NCBI RefSeq assembly: GCF_038039215.1
Contig: NZ_JBBPCL010000001.1
Location: 3,968,001-4,032,000, forward strand
From: Pseudonocardia sp. T1-2H
Lineage (GTDB): Bacteria > Actinomycetota > Actinomycetes > Mycobacteriales > Pseudonocardiaceae
Length of the DNA stretch: 64,000 bases
Direction: 5' to 3'
A model generated the notes under the pieces. The model saw only the letters and a program-made list of their open reading frames with translations. It made no database searches and had not been told where the DNA came from. This document shows, piece after piece, positions 1-8,910 of this stretch. The position numbers and the translations under genes were made by a program. Position 1 is the stretch's first letter. Each line of letters begins with the position of its first letter.

Positions 1-205
1 CCCACGTCCAGACGATCTCGCCGGGATCCGCGGCGCCGTCGAGCTCGGGGGCGTAGACGACGGTCCGCGCCCGCTCCGCGGTGGGCGCGGTGCGCACGCC
101 GCCGTGCCCCTCCGGTCGCGGCGCGGGCTCCGTGCCACCCGACTCCGCCAACAGCTTCATCCCGACATCCACCGCCTGCTTGAGCAGGTTCCCCCAGTCC
201 GGCAT
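1..205 (-). CDS. PemK/MazF-like family protein, N-terminal part (runs off the left edge)
   Basis: The frame opens at an ATG at 205 and stays open to base 1, giving the first 68 residues. The readable part has a short amphipathic start (PDWGNLLKQAVDVGMKLL), a variable Glu/Pro/Gly-rich linker, and then YAPELDGAADPGEIVWTW. From memory, that last block resembles the start of the barrel in actinobacterial proteins annotated as PemK/MazF family. The rest of the fold, including any catalytic residues, lies outside the window. No antitoxin gene is visible upstream: the next gene is bsaP, 69 bp away on the same strand. Toxin activity is therefore not established, and a housekeeping relative is equally possible. 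Confidence 0.55.
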   Translation of the reverse strand, partial: MPDWGNLLKQAVDVGMKLLAESGGTEPAPRPEGHGGVRTAPTAERARTVVYAPELDGAADPGEIVWTW

Positions 206-274
206 GGGCACAGCATGGCCGACGGCCCGGTCCCGCACCGCACCGGCCCGCCGGGCGATCAGCCGCCTGTGCCC

Positions 275-460
275 TCAGGAGCCGGTGAGCTCGCCGTGCC
301 GGCTGCACCGCGCGACCCAGCCCACCGGCGTCACCTGGACGACCATCCGGCGGGCGCACTCCGGGCAGTAGCGCGGCGGTTCGAGCTCCCGTCCCCGGGC
401 GCAGCGCTCGTGTCCCGGGTCCGTGGCGGGGTGGCCGCAGCGGTCGCAGAAGAGGGTCAC
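275..460 (-). CDS. bsaP: Biotin synthase auxiliary protein BsaP
   Basis: This is a small 61-residue Cys-rich protein starting at GTG 460. The start overlaps the bioB stop by 4 bp (GTGA), so the two are translationally coupled. It has CDRC near the N-terminus, a second pair (CPEC, residues 32-35) and a further Cys at 52. The spacing suggests a small metal or Fe-S binding fold. A gene of this size and Cys pattern directly behind bioB is the actinobacterial BsaP family, which is known to support BioB activity, probably through its auxiliary iron-sulfur cluster. The longer open frame running upstream through bioB is a frame shadow and is not part of the protein. Confidence 0.8.
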   Translation of the reverse strand: MTLFCDRCGHPATDPGHERCARGRELEPPRYCPECARRMVVQVTPVGWVARCSRHGELTGS

Positions 461-1464
461 AGGGTGTCGTTGAGGGCCTTGAGCGGCATCTCCAGCTCGC
501 CCAGCAGGTCGATGTCCGACTCCGCGGGCCGCCCGAGCGTCGTCAGGTAGTTCCCGACGATCACCGCGTTGATCCCGCCGAGCAGGCCCTGCCGCGCACC
601 GAGGTCGCCGAGGGTGATCTCCCGGCCGCCCGCGAACCGCAGCACGGTCCGGGGCATCGCCAACCGGAAGGCGGCGACGGTGCGCAGCGCGTCCGGCCCG
701 GCCATCGGCTCCAGGTCCCCGAACGGCGTACCCGGACGCGGGTTGAGGAAGTTCAGCGGCACCTCGTCCGGGGTCAGCGACGCGAGCTGCGCGGCGAACT
801 CCGCGCGCTGCTCCAGCGTCTCCCCCATACCGACGATCCCGCCGCAGCAGACCTCCATGCCGGCCTCGCGCACCAGCCGCAGGGTCTCCCAGCGCTCCTC
901 CCACGTGTGCGTGGTGACCACGTTCGGGAAGTGCGAGCGCGCCGTCTCGAGGTTGTGGTTGTAGCGGTGCACACCCATCGCGGCGAGCTCGCCGACCTGC
1001 TCGGGGGTCAACATGCCCAGCGAGCAGGCGATGTTGATGTCGACCTCGTCCTTGATCGCGGCGATACCGGCGGCGACCTGGCTCATCAGCCGCGCGTCCG
1101 GCCCGCGGACGGCCGCGACGATGCAGAACTCCGTCGCCCCGGTCTTCGCGGTCTGCTTCGCGGCCTCGACGAGCATCGGCACGTCCAGCCACGCCGAGCG
1201 GACCGGGGACTCGAAGAGCCCGGACTGGGAGCAGAAGTGGCAGTCCTCGGGGCAGCCGCCGGTCTTCAGCGAGATGATCCCCTCGACCTCGACCTCCGGG
1301 CCGCACCAGCGCATCCGCACCTCGTGGGCCAGCGCCAGGAGCTCGTCGAGCTCGGAGTCCGGCAGCCGCAGGACGTCGAGGACCTGCTGCTCGGAGAGGC
1401 CTTCGCCGTTCTCGAGGACCTGGGTTCGGGCGAGGCCGAGAATGGCCGACTGCGTTGTGGTCAC
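457..1464 (-). CDS. bioB: Biotin synthase BioB
   Basis: This radical-SAM enzyme inserts sulfur into dethiobiotin to make biotin, the last step of the pathway. At 335 residues it has normal family length. The radical-SAM cluster motif CPEDCHFC (CX3CX2C) sits at about residues 71-78, followed by CSQS. Conserved downstream blocks include YNHNLET and GGIVGMGET. The GTG start at 1464 overlaps the bioD stop by 4 bp, and the stop overlaps bsaP. bioF-bioD-bioB-bsaP therefore form one minus-strand operon. No biotin-responsive operator was recognised upstream of the operon. Confidence 0.97.
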   Translation of the reverse strand: MTTTQSAILGLARTQVLENGEGLSEQQVLDVLRLPDSELDELLALAHEVRMRWCGPEVEVEGIISLKTGGCPEDCHFCSQSGLFESPVRSAWLDVPMLVEAAKQTAKTGATEFCIVAAVRGPDARLMSQVAAGIAAIKDEVDINIACSLGMLTPEQVGELAAMGVHRYNHNLETARSHFPNVVTTHTWEERWETLRLVREAGMEVCCGGIVGMGETLEQRAEFAAQLASLTPDEVPLNFLNPRPGTPFGDLEPMAGPDALRTVAAFRLAMPRTVLRFAGGREITLGDLGARQGLLGGINAVIVGNYLTTLGRPAESDIDLLGELEMPLKALNDTL

Positions 1465-2192
1465 GGCTCGGGACTATGCCATTCGCCCCCGAGCTCCGGA
1501 GCCAGGGTGTGACGCGCGACGCCGGTGAACCGTTCCGGCGCAAGGCTTCCGGACCCCTCGGGCACGGCGCCGAGCAGCGGGACCCGGGTCACCGCCGGCA
1601 GGTCCGCGAGGTTGCAGCGCGCCGCGAGGTCCGGGCACCGCGGCCAGGACCCGACGACGACGCCCGCGCACCCGAGCTCGCGCACCGCGAGCGCCTCCGT
1701 GGTCAGCGCCGTGTGGTTGAGCGTGCCCAGCCCCGCGGCCGCGACGACGAGCACCGGCGCCCCCAGCTCGGCCGCGACGTCCGCGAGCGTCCCCGACCCG
1801 GCGAACCGCACGAGCAGCCCGCCGGCCCCCTCGACGAGCACCAGGTCGTGCTCGCGGGCCAGCCGCAGCGCCGCACGCGCCACCTCCCCCGGCGTAACGG
1901 GCGGGGCTCCGGCCAGGCGCGCGGCGGTGTCCGGGGCGAGCGGCGCCGGGTAGCGGGCGAGCTCGCGCGTCGTCACCGCCGGGACGAGGGCCCGGACCCG
2001 GGCGAGGTCCCCGGGCTCCCCTTCCGCGACGCCGGTCTGCGCGGGCTTGAGCACCGCGACCCGCTCCCCGGCCGCGACCGCGAGCGCGGCCACCGCCGCC
2101 GTGACCACCGTCTTGCCGACGTCGGTCCCGGTGCCGCTGACCAGCAGGATCCGGCCGCTCACGAGTCGCCCACGCTCGCCGCCACGGCGCAC
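1461..2192 (-). CDS. bioD: Dethiobiotin synthetase BioD
   Basis: This ATP-dependent enzyme closes the ureido ring of 7,8-diaminononanoate with CO2 to give dethiobiotin. The P-loop GTGTDVGKT lies close to the N-terminus, and the later VEGAGGLLV block is typical of BioD. Two GTG starts are possible. GTG 2192 has an AGGACGGG sequence just upstream and lies 10 bp after the bioF stop. GTG 2162 gives a protein starting SGRILLVSG, which fits the usual family N-terminus better. The longer form (243 aa) is listed. The gene overlaps bioB by 4 bp, so both are expressed together. Confidence 0.93.
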   Translation of the reverse strand: MRRGGERGRLVSGRILLVSGTGTDVGKTVVTAAVAALAVAAGERVAVLKPAQTGVAEGEPGDLARVRALVPAVTTRELARYPAPLAPDTAARLAGAPPVTPGEVARAALRLAREHDLVLVEGAGGLLVRFAGSGTLADVAAELGAPVLVVAAAGLGTLNHTALTTEALAVRELGCAGVVVGSWPRCPDLAARCNLADLPAVTRVPLLGAVPEGSGSLAPERFTGVARHTLAPELGGEWHSPEP

Positions 2193-2202
2193 CCCGTCCT
2201 GC

Positions 2203-3360
2203 TCATGCCTCGGCCCCGCGCAGGACCTCGCCCAGAACCTGCCGGACGCGGTCGAGTTCGGCGCCGGTGAGGTCCGCCCGGGCCGTCAGCCGCAGCCGGC
2301 TCGTCCCCTCGGGCACCGACGGTGGCCGGAAGCAGCCGACCCGCACCCCGGCGTCGAGGCAGCGCTGCGCCGCCTCGTACGCGAGGACCGGCGAGCCCAG
2401 CACCACGGACACCACGGCCGACGGCGGCGCGGGCACCCCGGCCGACCGCGCGAGCTCGGCCGCGACCCGCAGCACCTCGGCGGGCAACGCCGGTTCGTCC
2501 ATGAGCACGCGCAGCGCGGCCAGGGCGGCGCCGACGGCCGGCGGGTTGAGCGCGGTGTCGAAGATGAAGGTGCGTGCGGCGTCCACCAGGTGCGCGGTCA
2601 CGGCGGCCGGGCCGAGCACCGCACCGCCCTGGCTACCGAGTGCCTTGGACAGGGTGACGGTGGCGACGACGTCGTCCGCGCCGGCCAGCCCCTCGGCGGC
2701 GAGGACACCCCGCCCGCCGGGACCGGCGACGCCGAGCCCGTGCGCCTCGTCGACGACCAGGACCGCGCCGCGCGCCCGGCTCACCGCGTGCAGCTCGCGC
2801 AGGGGGGCCAGGTCGCCGTCGACGCTGTTCACGCTGTCGGTCACGACGAGGGCGCGCTCCTCGGTGCGGGCAGCCAGCGCGGCGTCGACGGCGGCCACGT
2901 CGTTGTGCGCGACCACCACGGTCCGCGCGCGGGACAACCGGCAGGCGTCGACGAGCGAGGCGTGGTTGGCGGCGTCGGAGACGATCAGCGCGCCCGGCCC
3001 GGACAGGGCCGTCAGCACGCCGAGATTGGCCGCGTAGCCCGAGGAGAAGACGAGCGCGGACTCGGCGCCGCAGAAGGCGGCGAGCTCACGCTCCAACATG
3101 GAGTGCAGCTGCGTGCTGCCGGTGACGAGCCGGGACCCGGTGGACCCCGCGCCCCAGGTCCGGGCCGCCTCGACGGCCCCGTCGACCACGCGTTTGTCCC
3201 GGCCCAGACCGAGGTAGTCGTTCCCCGCCAGGTCGATCACGTCCGCCGACGGGGCCCGCGGGCGCAGCTCCCGACGTAGCCCGGCGGCCCGCCGGCGCTC
3301 GGCCACGGCGTCCAACCAGGACAGCGGATGCGGGTCGGCGGTTTCCACGACCGGTGACAC
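2203..3360 (-). CDS. bioF: 8-amino-7-oxononanoate synthase BioF
   Basis: This PLP enzyme condenses pimeloyl thioester and alanine to 8-amino-7-oxononanoate, the first committed step of biotin ring assembly. The protein is 385 residues from GTG 3360. The PLP-binding lysine lies in [11 protein letters not shown], and the aspartate block is VVDEAHGLG. The open frame extends 23 codons further upstream, but that extension has no family similarity and runs into the terminator region of trxA, so GTG 3360 is preferred although its Shine-Dalgarno is weak. It is the first gene of the bioFDB-bsaP operon; bioA is separate, about 3 kb away. Confidence 0.93.
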   Translation of the reverse strand: MSPVVETADPHPLSWLDAVAERRRAAGLRRELRPRAPSADVIDLAGNDYLGLGRDKRVVDGAVEAARTWGAGSTGSRLVTGSTQLHSMLERELAAFCGAESALVFSSGYAANLGVLTALSGPGALIVSDAANHASLVDACRLSRARTVVVAHNDVAAVDAALAARTEERALVVTDSVNSVDGDLAPLRELHAVSRARGAVLVVDEAHGLGVAGPGGRGVLAAEGLAGADDVVATVTLSKALGSQGGAVLGPAAVTAHLVDAARTFIFDTALNPPAVGAALAALRVLMDEPALPAEVLRVAAELARSAGVPAPPSAVVSVVLGSPVLAYEAAQRCLDAGVRVGCFRPPSVPEGTSRLRLTARADLTGAELDRVRQVLGEVLRGAEA

Positions 3361-3421
3361 TAGAGCGTGGGGCACCGCCCGCGGACAGCCGAGTGGCGAA
3401 GACCCCGTGATCCGACCCCGC

Positions 3422-3479
3422 ACACGCATCGATCCGGGCGACCCCGGAACACACGCATCGATCCGGGCGACCCCGGAAC
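3422..3479. repeat. Perfect 29-bp tandem duplication
   Basis: Two identical 29-bp units run 3422-3450 and 3451-3479 (each begins acacgcatcgatcc). The second copy supplies the left arm of the hairpin at 3459-3498, so a terminator arm has been duplicated between bioF and trxA. Confidence 0.9.
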
Positions 3480-3498
3480 ACGGGGCCGCCCGGATCGG
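3459..3498 (-). terminator. Hairpin behind trxA
   Basis: gatccgggcgaccccg (3461-3476) pairs with cggggccgcccggatc (3481-3496) with one mismatch and a short loop. It lies directly after the trxA stop (3506) and before bioF, as expected for a GC-rich actinobacterial terminator. No U-tract is present. Confidence 0.6.
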
Positions 3499-3505
3499 GG
3501 GTGGC

Positions 3506-3880
3506 TCAGGCCTGCTGCTCGGACTCGGCCTGTGCGACGGAGGCGCGGACCTCGTCCATGTCCACCTCGCGCACCTTGCCGATCAGCTCCTCCAGCGCCG
3601 GACCGGGCAGCGCGCCGGGCTCGGCGTAGAGCACCACGCCGTCGCGCACTGCCATCAACGTCGGGATGGAGGAGATGCCGAAGGCCTGCGCGAGCTGCGT
3701 CTGGGCCTCCGTGTCCACCTTGCCGAACGTGATGTCGCCGTGCCGTTCGGACGCCTCGTCGAAGACGGGGGCGAACTGGCGGCAGGGACCGCACCATTCC
3801 GCCCAGAAGTCCACGAGGACGGTGCCCTCGGCACTCACGACGTCGTTGAAGTTCTCGGTCGTCAGTTCCACCGTTGCCAT
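3506..3880 (-). CDS. trxA: Thioredoxin
   Basis: This is a cytosolic disulfide reductant of 124 residues. The active site WCGPC is at residues 29-33 within FWAEWCGPC, and the cis-proline loop is present as SSIPT. There is no signal peptide. ATG 3880 is chosen because GAGGG lies 7 nt upstream and residues MATVELT match the family start. The open frame runs 18 codons further, but those residues do not look thioredoxin-like. The C-terminus carries a short acidic, Gln-rich tail beyond the fold. It lies 50 bp downstream of the SulP-carbonic anhydrase gene on the same strand and is followed by a hairpin, so the two may share a transcript. Confidence 0.93.
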   Translation of the reverse strand: MATVELTTENFNDVVSAEGTVLVDFWAEWCGPCRQFAPVFDEASERHGDITFGKVDTEAQTQLAQAFGISSIPTLMAVRDGVVLYAEPGALPGPALEELIGKVREVDMDEVRASVAQAESEQQA

Positions 3881-3930
3881 GCGTCCCTCAACTCTCCTCG
3901 GCCGGCTCGTGTTCCCGCGGGTACCCAGCG

Positions 3931-6177
3931 TCATCCGCGCAGAACCGGCAGCACGCCGCCGGCGCGGTCGTGCGGGCGGAACTCCTGCGCGTCCGCGTCG
4001 TAGACGAGGACGCCGGCCGTCTGGATGTCGAAGAACAGGCCCATCAGCTCGGCGTCCACGTCCAGCTCGCGCAGCCGGTCCAGCTGGACCGCGACGTTGA
4101 CCATGGCCAGGCAGTCGTTCTGCGCGAAGCCGTCGCGGGCGCCGGCCCGGCCGGCCGGGTGGCCGTCGACCCAGGCCTCGAGGCTCGACGCCCCGCCCTT
4201 GAGCCAGTCCCCGAGCGCGCCCTCCGGCATGTCCGTCGGGACGCCGTCGACGAGGCCCTTCATCGCGCCGCAGCCGGAGTGGCCGCAGACCGCGATCAAC
4301 GGGACGTGCAGCACGGACGTCGCGTACTGGACCGCCGCCAGGGTGCTCGTCCCGGAGACCAGGTTGCCGACGTTCTGCACCGTGAACAGGTCGCCCGGCC
4401 CGCTGTGCGTGATCATGCTCGGCATCATCCGGGAGTCCGCGCAGGTCAGCAGCAGCCCGGACGGGCTCTGCCCGTGGGCGAGGCCGGACATCGTCGGACG
4501 GATCGCCCCGGCGGTCCGTGCGTGGTAGGCGGCGACCCCGGCGAGCATCGGGGCCGACGCGCTGCCGTCACCGTGCTCCTGGGCCCACTGGGACCAGGTC
4601 GCGAAGCGGCCGTGGGACTCCTCGGCGCGCGCGTCCCCCGGCTCGTCGACCTCGACGAAGCCGCCGGTCCCGCGATGCAGTCGGGTCCAGGCCTCGAGAT
4701 GGTCGAACGCCGCGTGGTCGAGGTAGTCGACGACGAGCTCGATCCGGGCCGGCGCGCCCGCGGGTACCTCCGACAACACCCGGGACAGCGTGGGCACCGA
4801 GAGGAAGCTCAGCGTCCCCTCGACGACGACGCGGTGCAGCTCGCCCTCCCGTTCGATCCGGACCCGGGCCCGCACCGCGCGGCGCAGCACCATCAGGCCG
4901 GCGAGGACGAGCCCGATCGCGACGCCCTCCAGCAGGTTCAGGAACACCACCCCGGCGACCGTCACCACGTAGAGCAGCAGCTCGCCGTGTCGGTGCGAGG
5001 TGCGGATGTCCGCGACCTTCACCAGCTGCAGGCCGACGACGACCAGCAGCCCGGCGAGCCCGGCCAGCGGGATCAGCTCGATCACCGACACGAGCGCGAT
5101 GCCGAAGACGGCGATCCACACGCCGTGCAGGACCGCGGAGTTGCGGCTGCGGGCCCCCGCGCGGACGTTCGCGGAGCTGCGCACGATCACCCCGGTGATC
5201 GGCAGGCCGCCGAGCAGGCCGGAGACGGCGTTGCCGGCGCCCTGGCCGAGCAGCTCGCGGTCCGGGTTCGTGCGCACGCCACCGTGCATCCGGTCGACCG
5301 CGACGGCGGAGAGCAGGCTCTCGACGCTCGCGACGAGGGCGACGGTCAGCATGCCGCCGAGCACGCCCGTCCAGAGGCCGCTGTCGGGCAGCACCGGCAG
5401 CGCCACGGACTCGATGAGGTTGCCCGGCAGGTCGACCCGCGGGACGTCCGGCCAGAGCAGGGCCAGCGCGGTGGCGGCCCCGACGGCGACGAGGGCGCCG
5501 GGCACGGCCTTCTGCGGGCCGGGGATCCGCGGCCACACCAGCATGATCGCGACGGCGGCCAGGCCGACGACGACGGCGTGTCCGTGCAGGCCCGCGAGCT
5601 GCGCGGGCAGTGCCAGGATGTTGTCCAGGGCGGCGGTCTGCGCCGTCCCGCCGAGCACCACGTGCAGCTGGGCGAGCGCGATCGTGATGCCGATCCCGGC
5701 GAGCATCCCGTGCACGACGGCCGGCGGGATGGCCTGGGTGAACCGGGCGAGCCGGGAGAGGCCGAAGAGGATCTGCAGGGCACCGGCGCCGACCGTGATC
5801 AGGCAGGTGACCTGCCAGCCGAACTGGTCGACGAGGCCGGCCACGATGACCGTCAGGCCCGCGGCGGGACCGCTGACGGCGAGCGGCGAGCCGCCCAGGA
5901 GGCCGGCGACGACGCCGCCGACGACGCCGGCGACGAGGCCGGCCATGATCGGCGCACCGGAGGCGAGGGCGATACCGAGGGAGAGCGGCACGGCGACGAG
6001 GAACACGACGAGCGAGGCGCCGAGGTCTGCGCGGAGCGCGGCCGGACTCCAGCGGGAACCGTCCGGACCGCCCGGTCCGGGGCGGCCGGGCGGGGCGTGC
6101 GGGCGGGACTCGGCCCTCGGGAGAGCGGTGTGCGGGGCGGGATGCTGCGGCACGGCGGGGATCCTCCGGTCGGTCAT
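3931..6177 (-). CDS. SulP-type anion transporter fused to beta-carbonic anhydrase
   Basis: This 748-residue fusion has three parts. A Pro-rich cytoplasmic N-terminus (about 1-45) is followed by a SulP membrane domain with about a dozen hydrophobic helices (about 50-420), including the family block SGPAAGLTVIVAG. A STAS-like segment follows (about 430-510). A C-terminal beta-carbonic anhydrase (about 540-748) has zinc-ligand motifs CADSR (about residue 577) and HSGCGAMKG (about 630). The same architecture is known from mycobacterial Rv3273 and cyanobacterial-type bicarbonate transporters. The likely role is bicarbonate (or sulfate) transport coupled to CO2/bicarbonate exchange at the membrane. 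Bicarbonate is also a substrate of BioD and biotin-dependent carboxylases, and biotin genes lie on both sides; that link is inference. Confidence 0.93.
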   Translation of the reverse strand: MTDRRIPAVPQHPAPHTALPRAESRPHAPPGRPGPGGPDGSRWSPAALRADLGASLVVFLVAVPLSLGIALASGAPIMAGLVAGVVGGVVAGLLGGSPLAVSGPAAGLTVIVAGLVDQFGWQVTCLITVGAGALQILFGLSRLARFTQAIPPAVVHGMLAGIGITIALAQLHVVLGGTAQTAALDNILALPAQLAGLHGHAVVVGLAAVAIMLVWPRIPGPQKAVPGALVAVGAATALALLWPDVPRVDLPGNLIESVALPVLPDSGLWTGVLGGMLTVALVASVESLLSAVAVDRMHGGVRTNPDRELLGQGAGNAVSGLLGGLPITGVIVRSSANVRAGARSRNSAVLHGVWIAVFGIALVSVIELIPLAGLAGLLVVVGLQLVKVADIRTSHRHGELLLYVVTVAGVVFLNLLEGVAIGLVLAGLMVLRRAVRARVRIEREGELHRVVVEGTLSFLSVPTLSRVLSEVPAGAPARIELVVDYLDHAAFDHLEAWTRLHRGTGGFVEVDEPGDARAEESHGRFATWSQWAQEHGDGSASAPMLAGVAAYHARTAGAIRPTMSGLAHGQSPSGLLLTCADSRMMPSMITHSGPGDLFTVQNVGNLVSGTSTLAAVQYATSVLHVPLIAVCGHSGCGAMKGLVDGVPTDMPEGALGDWLKGGASSLEAWVDGHPAGRAGARDGFAQNDCLAMVNVAVQLDRLRELDVDAELMGLFFDIQTAGVLVYDADAQEFRPHDRAGGVLPVLRG

Positions 6178-6566
6178 CACACGTTCGAGATCTGGCAGGA
6201 AGCGCACGAGAGCGACGCTGCAGCGGCGTGCGTACTGAGCCAACCGGAGTAACGCCGGTGGCGGTTCCCGACCGTACTTCCGTTACGTCCGTTTCTCCGA
6301 CAGATCTGTGACCGCGAGTGGTCGGCCGCGTGGGCTGAGCCCCGGTACGTCCGGCTCGTGGCCTCCGTGCGGGTGACACGGATGGTGATCCACGGCGGTC
6401 GACCCACCCGACGGCGCGCCGCACTGCTCCACTCGTGTGGATCATGGTGTGGGGGGCCACACGTCACTCGTTCGAGGAACGCTCGTCGACGTGCAGTGAA
6501 ACCCCGGATGACCGATCGGGGCGATCGAGCCCGGCGTCACACCGGTTCCCGCGACCGGAGGGCGGA
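6178..6566. other. Intergenic region between bioA and the SulP gene, with one hairpin
   Basis: No gene is supported here. A perfect 6-bp hairpin (gtgtgg, gggg loop, ccacac; 6447-6462) lies about 105 bp beyond the bioA stop and may end its transcript. The AT-richer stretch around 6240-6310 probably holds the promoter of the SulP gene, but I could not pick convincing -35 and -10 boxes. Confidence 0.4.
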
Positions 6567-7877
6567 TCAGGCCGCCGCGGCGACCGCCTGGACGCCCTCG
6601 GTGATCACCGCGAGATCCTCGGACGTGCAGATGTACGGCGGCATGGTGTAGACGAGGTCGCGGAAGGGCCGCAGCCACACCCCGGCGTCCAGGGCCGCCG
6701 CCGTCGCCGCGCCCATGTCCACCTCGTGGTCAAGCTGGACGACGCCGATCGCCCCCAGGACCCGGACGTCGACGACGCCCGGCAGGTCCTTCGCCGGCGC
6801 GAGACCGGCCCGCAGGGCGGCCTCGATCCTGCTCACCTCGGCGCGCCAGTCCCGCTCCCGCAGCAGCGAGATCGACGCGCACGCGACGGCGGAGGCGAGC
6901 GGGTTGCCCATGAACGTGGGGCCGTGCATGAGGACCCCGGCCTCGCCCTCGGAGATGCCCCGGGCGACCTCCGGCGTGCAGAGCGCGGCCGCCATGGTGA
7001 CATAACCACCGGTCAGGGCCTTGCCGACGCACATGACGTCCGGGCTGACCCCGGCGTGGTCCGCCGCGAACATCTCACCGGTGCGGCCGAAACCGGTGGC
7101 GATCTCGTCGAACACCAGAAGGACGTCGTGGGTGTAGCAGAGCTCGCGCAGCACATGCAGGTAGCGCGGGTCGTGGAAGCGCATGCCGCCCGCGCCCTGC
7201 ACGACCGGCTCGACGACGACCGCCGCGAGCTCGTCGGCGTGGGCCTCGATCAGCGCGGCGAGCTCCGCGACGTAGGCCTGCTCGAACGCCCGCGGCGGCG
7301 CGCTCGCGAACACCTGGGGGGTCAGGACGTCCCGCCACAGCGAGTGCATCCCGCCGTCCGGGTCGCAGATGCTCATCGCGCCGAAGGTGTCACCGTGGTA
7401 GCCGCCGCGCCAGGTCAGCAGCCGGTGCTTCGCCGGTCGCCCCCGCGAGCGCTGGTACTGCAGGCACATCTTGATGGCGACCTCGACGGACACGGATCCG
7501 GAGTCCGCGAGGAACACGTGCTGCAGCGGCTCGGGGGTGACCTCGACCAGCAGCTTCGCGAGATCGACGGCGGGTCCGTGGGTGAGGCCGCCGAACATCA
7601 CGTGGCTCATGACGTCGAGCTGGTCCCGGACCGCCGCGTCGAGGACGGGGTTTCGGTAGCCGTGGATCGCCGCCCACCAGGACGACATGCCGTCGACCAG
7701 CTCGCGGGTGGTCCCGTCCGGCGCGACGACGCGCAGCCGCACGCCCTCGGCCGACTCGACGATCACCGGCTCCACGCTGGCGGGCATCGGCGCGTAGGGA
7801 TGCCAGACATGGTCGCGGTCGATCGCGCGCAGTTCGGGGACACGGTCGAGGGAGGGGTGCGCGGTGTCGGGACTCAC
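6567..7877 (-). CDS. bioA: Adenosylmethionine-8-amino-7-oxononanoate aminotransferase BioA
   Basis: This class III PLP aminotransferase makes 7,8-diaminononanoate using SAM as amino donor, the step between BioF and BioD. Conserved features include the N-terminal WHPY block, [10 protein letters not shown], the [10 protein letters not shown] block, the [13 protein letters not shown] aspartate region and the PLP lysine in VGKALTGG. Length is 436 residues. GTG 7877 is preferred over the adjacent TTG 7880 because it lies exactly 6 nt after a TAGGGT -10 box, with no Shine-Dalgarno. This indicates a leaderless mRNA. The gene is divergent from a PaaX-type regulator (ATG 7921) and separated from the bioFDB operon by two genes. 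Confidence 0.95.
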   Translation of the reverse strand: MSPDTAHPSLDRVPELRAIDRDHVWHPYAPMPASVEPVIVESAEGVRLRVVAPDGTTRELVDGMSSWWAAIHGYRNPVLDAAVRDQLDVMSHVMFGGLTHGPAVDLAKLLVEVTPEPLQHVFLADSGSVSVEVAIKMCLQYQRSRGRPAKHRLLTWRGGYHGDTFGAMSICDPDGGMHSLWRDVLTPQVFASAPPRAFEQAYVAELAALIEAHADELAAVVVEPVVQGAGGMRFHDPRYLHVLRELCYTHDVLLVFDEIATGFGRTGEMFAADHAGVSPDVMCVGKALTGGYVTMAAALCTPEVARGISEGEAGVLMHGPTFMGNPLASAVACASISLLRERDWRAEVSRIEAALRAGLAPAKDLPGVVDVRVLGAIGVVQLDHEVDMGAATAAALDAGVWLRPFRDLVYTMPPYICTSEDLAVITEGVQAVAAAA

Positions 7878-7883
7878 CAACGG

Positions 7884-7889
7884 ACCCTA
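7884..7889 (-). promoter_or_regulatory. -10 box of bioA (leaderless)
   Basis: TAGGGT on the minus strand is followed by 6 nt and GTG 7877. The absence of a Shine-Dalgarno supports transcription starting at the start codon. Confidence 0.55.
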
Positions 7890-7904
7890 TCCGGGGTCGC
7901 GGTC

Positions 7905-7910
7905 TAGGCT
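7905..7910 (+). promoter_or_regulatory. Possible -10 box of the PaaX-type regulator
   Basis: TAGGCT lies 10 nt before ATG 7921, leaving a leader of only a few bases. It is 15 bp from the divergent bioA -10 box, so binding of one protein could affect both promoters. Confidence 0.4.
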
Positions 7911-7920
7911 GACCGGCGTC

Positions 7921-8817
7921 ATGTCCACCGATACCGAGCCCTCCAGCGCCCTCGGCGCACGCACCGGGCCGGGCGGCGGCGCGCACCCCGCGCTGTCCCG
8001 GCGCCGCGGCCTCGGCCAGACCAGCGCGCGGTCGCTGCTGCTCACCGTTCTGGGCGAGTTCGTGCTCCCCCGCGAGGAACCGGTCTGGACGCAGGTCCTG
8101 ATCGACGTGCTCGGCGGGCTGGACGTGGAGAACAAGTCCGCCCGCCAGGCCCTCGCCCGCACCGCCGCCGAGGGCCTGCTCGTCTCGGACCGTTCCGGAC
8201 GCCGGGTCCGCTGGTCCCTCACCGGGTCCGGCCGCCGGCTGCTGTCCGACGGCGCGGCCCGGATCTACGGGTTCGGCGCGCCCGCCGCCGCCTGGGACGA
8301 GCGGTGGCTGGTCCTGCTGGTCAGCGTGCCGGAGTCCCGGCGGCAGCTGCGGCACCGGCTGCGCACCCGGCTCGCGTGGGCCGGCCTCGGCTCCCCCGCC
8401 CCCGGGGTGTGGGTCTCCCCCGACCCGGCCAAGCAGGAGGAGGTCGCGGACGTCGTCGCGGACCTGGGGCTGGAGGAGGTGACCAGCTCGTTCGTCGGGC
8501 CGTTCGGCGCCATCGGGAGCCAGGCGGACGTCGTCGCGCAGGCGTGGGACCTCGCGGAGGTCGAGGAGGCCTACGAGGAGTTCATCGCCGAGTTCGCCGA
8601 CGCGGCGCCGTCGACGCCCGCCGAGGTGCTCGCCCACCAGATCCTGTTGGTGCACGCCTGGCGTCGCTTCCCGTTCCTGGACCCGAAGCTGCCGGCCGAG
8701 CTGCTGCCCGCGGAGTGGGCGGGCTCGCGGGCCGCGGAGCTCTTCGAGTCCCGGCACGAGCTCTGGCGGGACCAGGCCCAGGCGCACTGGCAGGCGTTGG
8801 TCCGCAGCGCGAGCTAG
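7921..8817 (+). CDS. PaaX-family transcriptional regulator
   Basis: A 298-residue cytosolic regulator. After a flexible Gly/Pro-rich N-terminus, residues about 40-110 match the PaaX winged-helix (SLLLTVLGEFVLPR, then SARQALARTAAEGLL and the wing GRRVRWSLT). The central part (WLVLLVSVPESRRQLRHRLR, followed by LGSPAPGVWVSP) is the usual PaaX ligand/dimer region. The family type protein represses phenylacetate catabolism in response to phenylacetyl-CoA, but no paa genes are present here. Being divergent from bioA with only 43 bp between start codons, it could autoregulate and influence bioA; that is inference. The open frame extends upstream of 7921 without family similarity. Confidence 0.88.
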   Translation: MSTDTEPSSALGARTGPGGGAHPALSRRRGLGQTSARSLLLTVLGEFVLPREEPVWTQVLIDVLGGLDVENKSARQALARTAAEGLLVSDRSGRRVRWSLTGSGRRLLSDGAARIYGFGAPAAAWDERWLVLLVSVPESRRQLRHRLRTRLAWAGLGSPAPGVWVSPDPAKQEEVADVVADLGLEEVTSSFVGPFGAIGSQADVVAQAWDLAEVEEAYEEFIAEFADAAPSTPAEVLAHQILLVHAWRRFPFLDPKLPAELLPAEWAGSRAAELFESRHELWRDQAQAHWQALVRSAS

Positions 8818-8835
8818 CTTCCTGTCTCCGACGAG

Positions 8836-8891
8836 CGGCACTCACCCTCGTCCGGGCCTACGCGGCGAGGGCCTACGGGGCGAGAGTGCCG
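8836..8891. terminator. Compound hairpin between convergent PaaX-type gene and dnaE1
   Basis: CGGCACTC (8836-8843) pairs perfectly with GAGTGCCG (8884-8891). Inside, CCCTCG (8845-8850) pairs with CGAGGG (8866-8871). It sits in the 93-bp gap between two converging genes and can serve both directions. Confidence 0.6.
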
Positions 8892-8910
8892 ATCGTGCAG
8901 CTCCGAGGGC

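Noticed and set aside
1..205. A complete toxin-antitoxin system at the left edge
   Set aside because: Only the N-terminus of a PemK/MazF-like protein is visible and no antitoxin gene lies upstream of it.
3874..6252. Long plus-strand open frame opposite the SulP-carbonic anhydrase gene
   Set aside because: GC-rich antisense shadow: Arg/Gly/Pro/Asp-rich, no domain, no Shine-Dalgarno, while the minus strand encodes a clear family protein.
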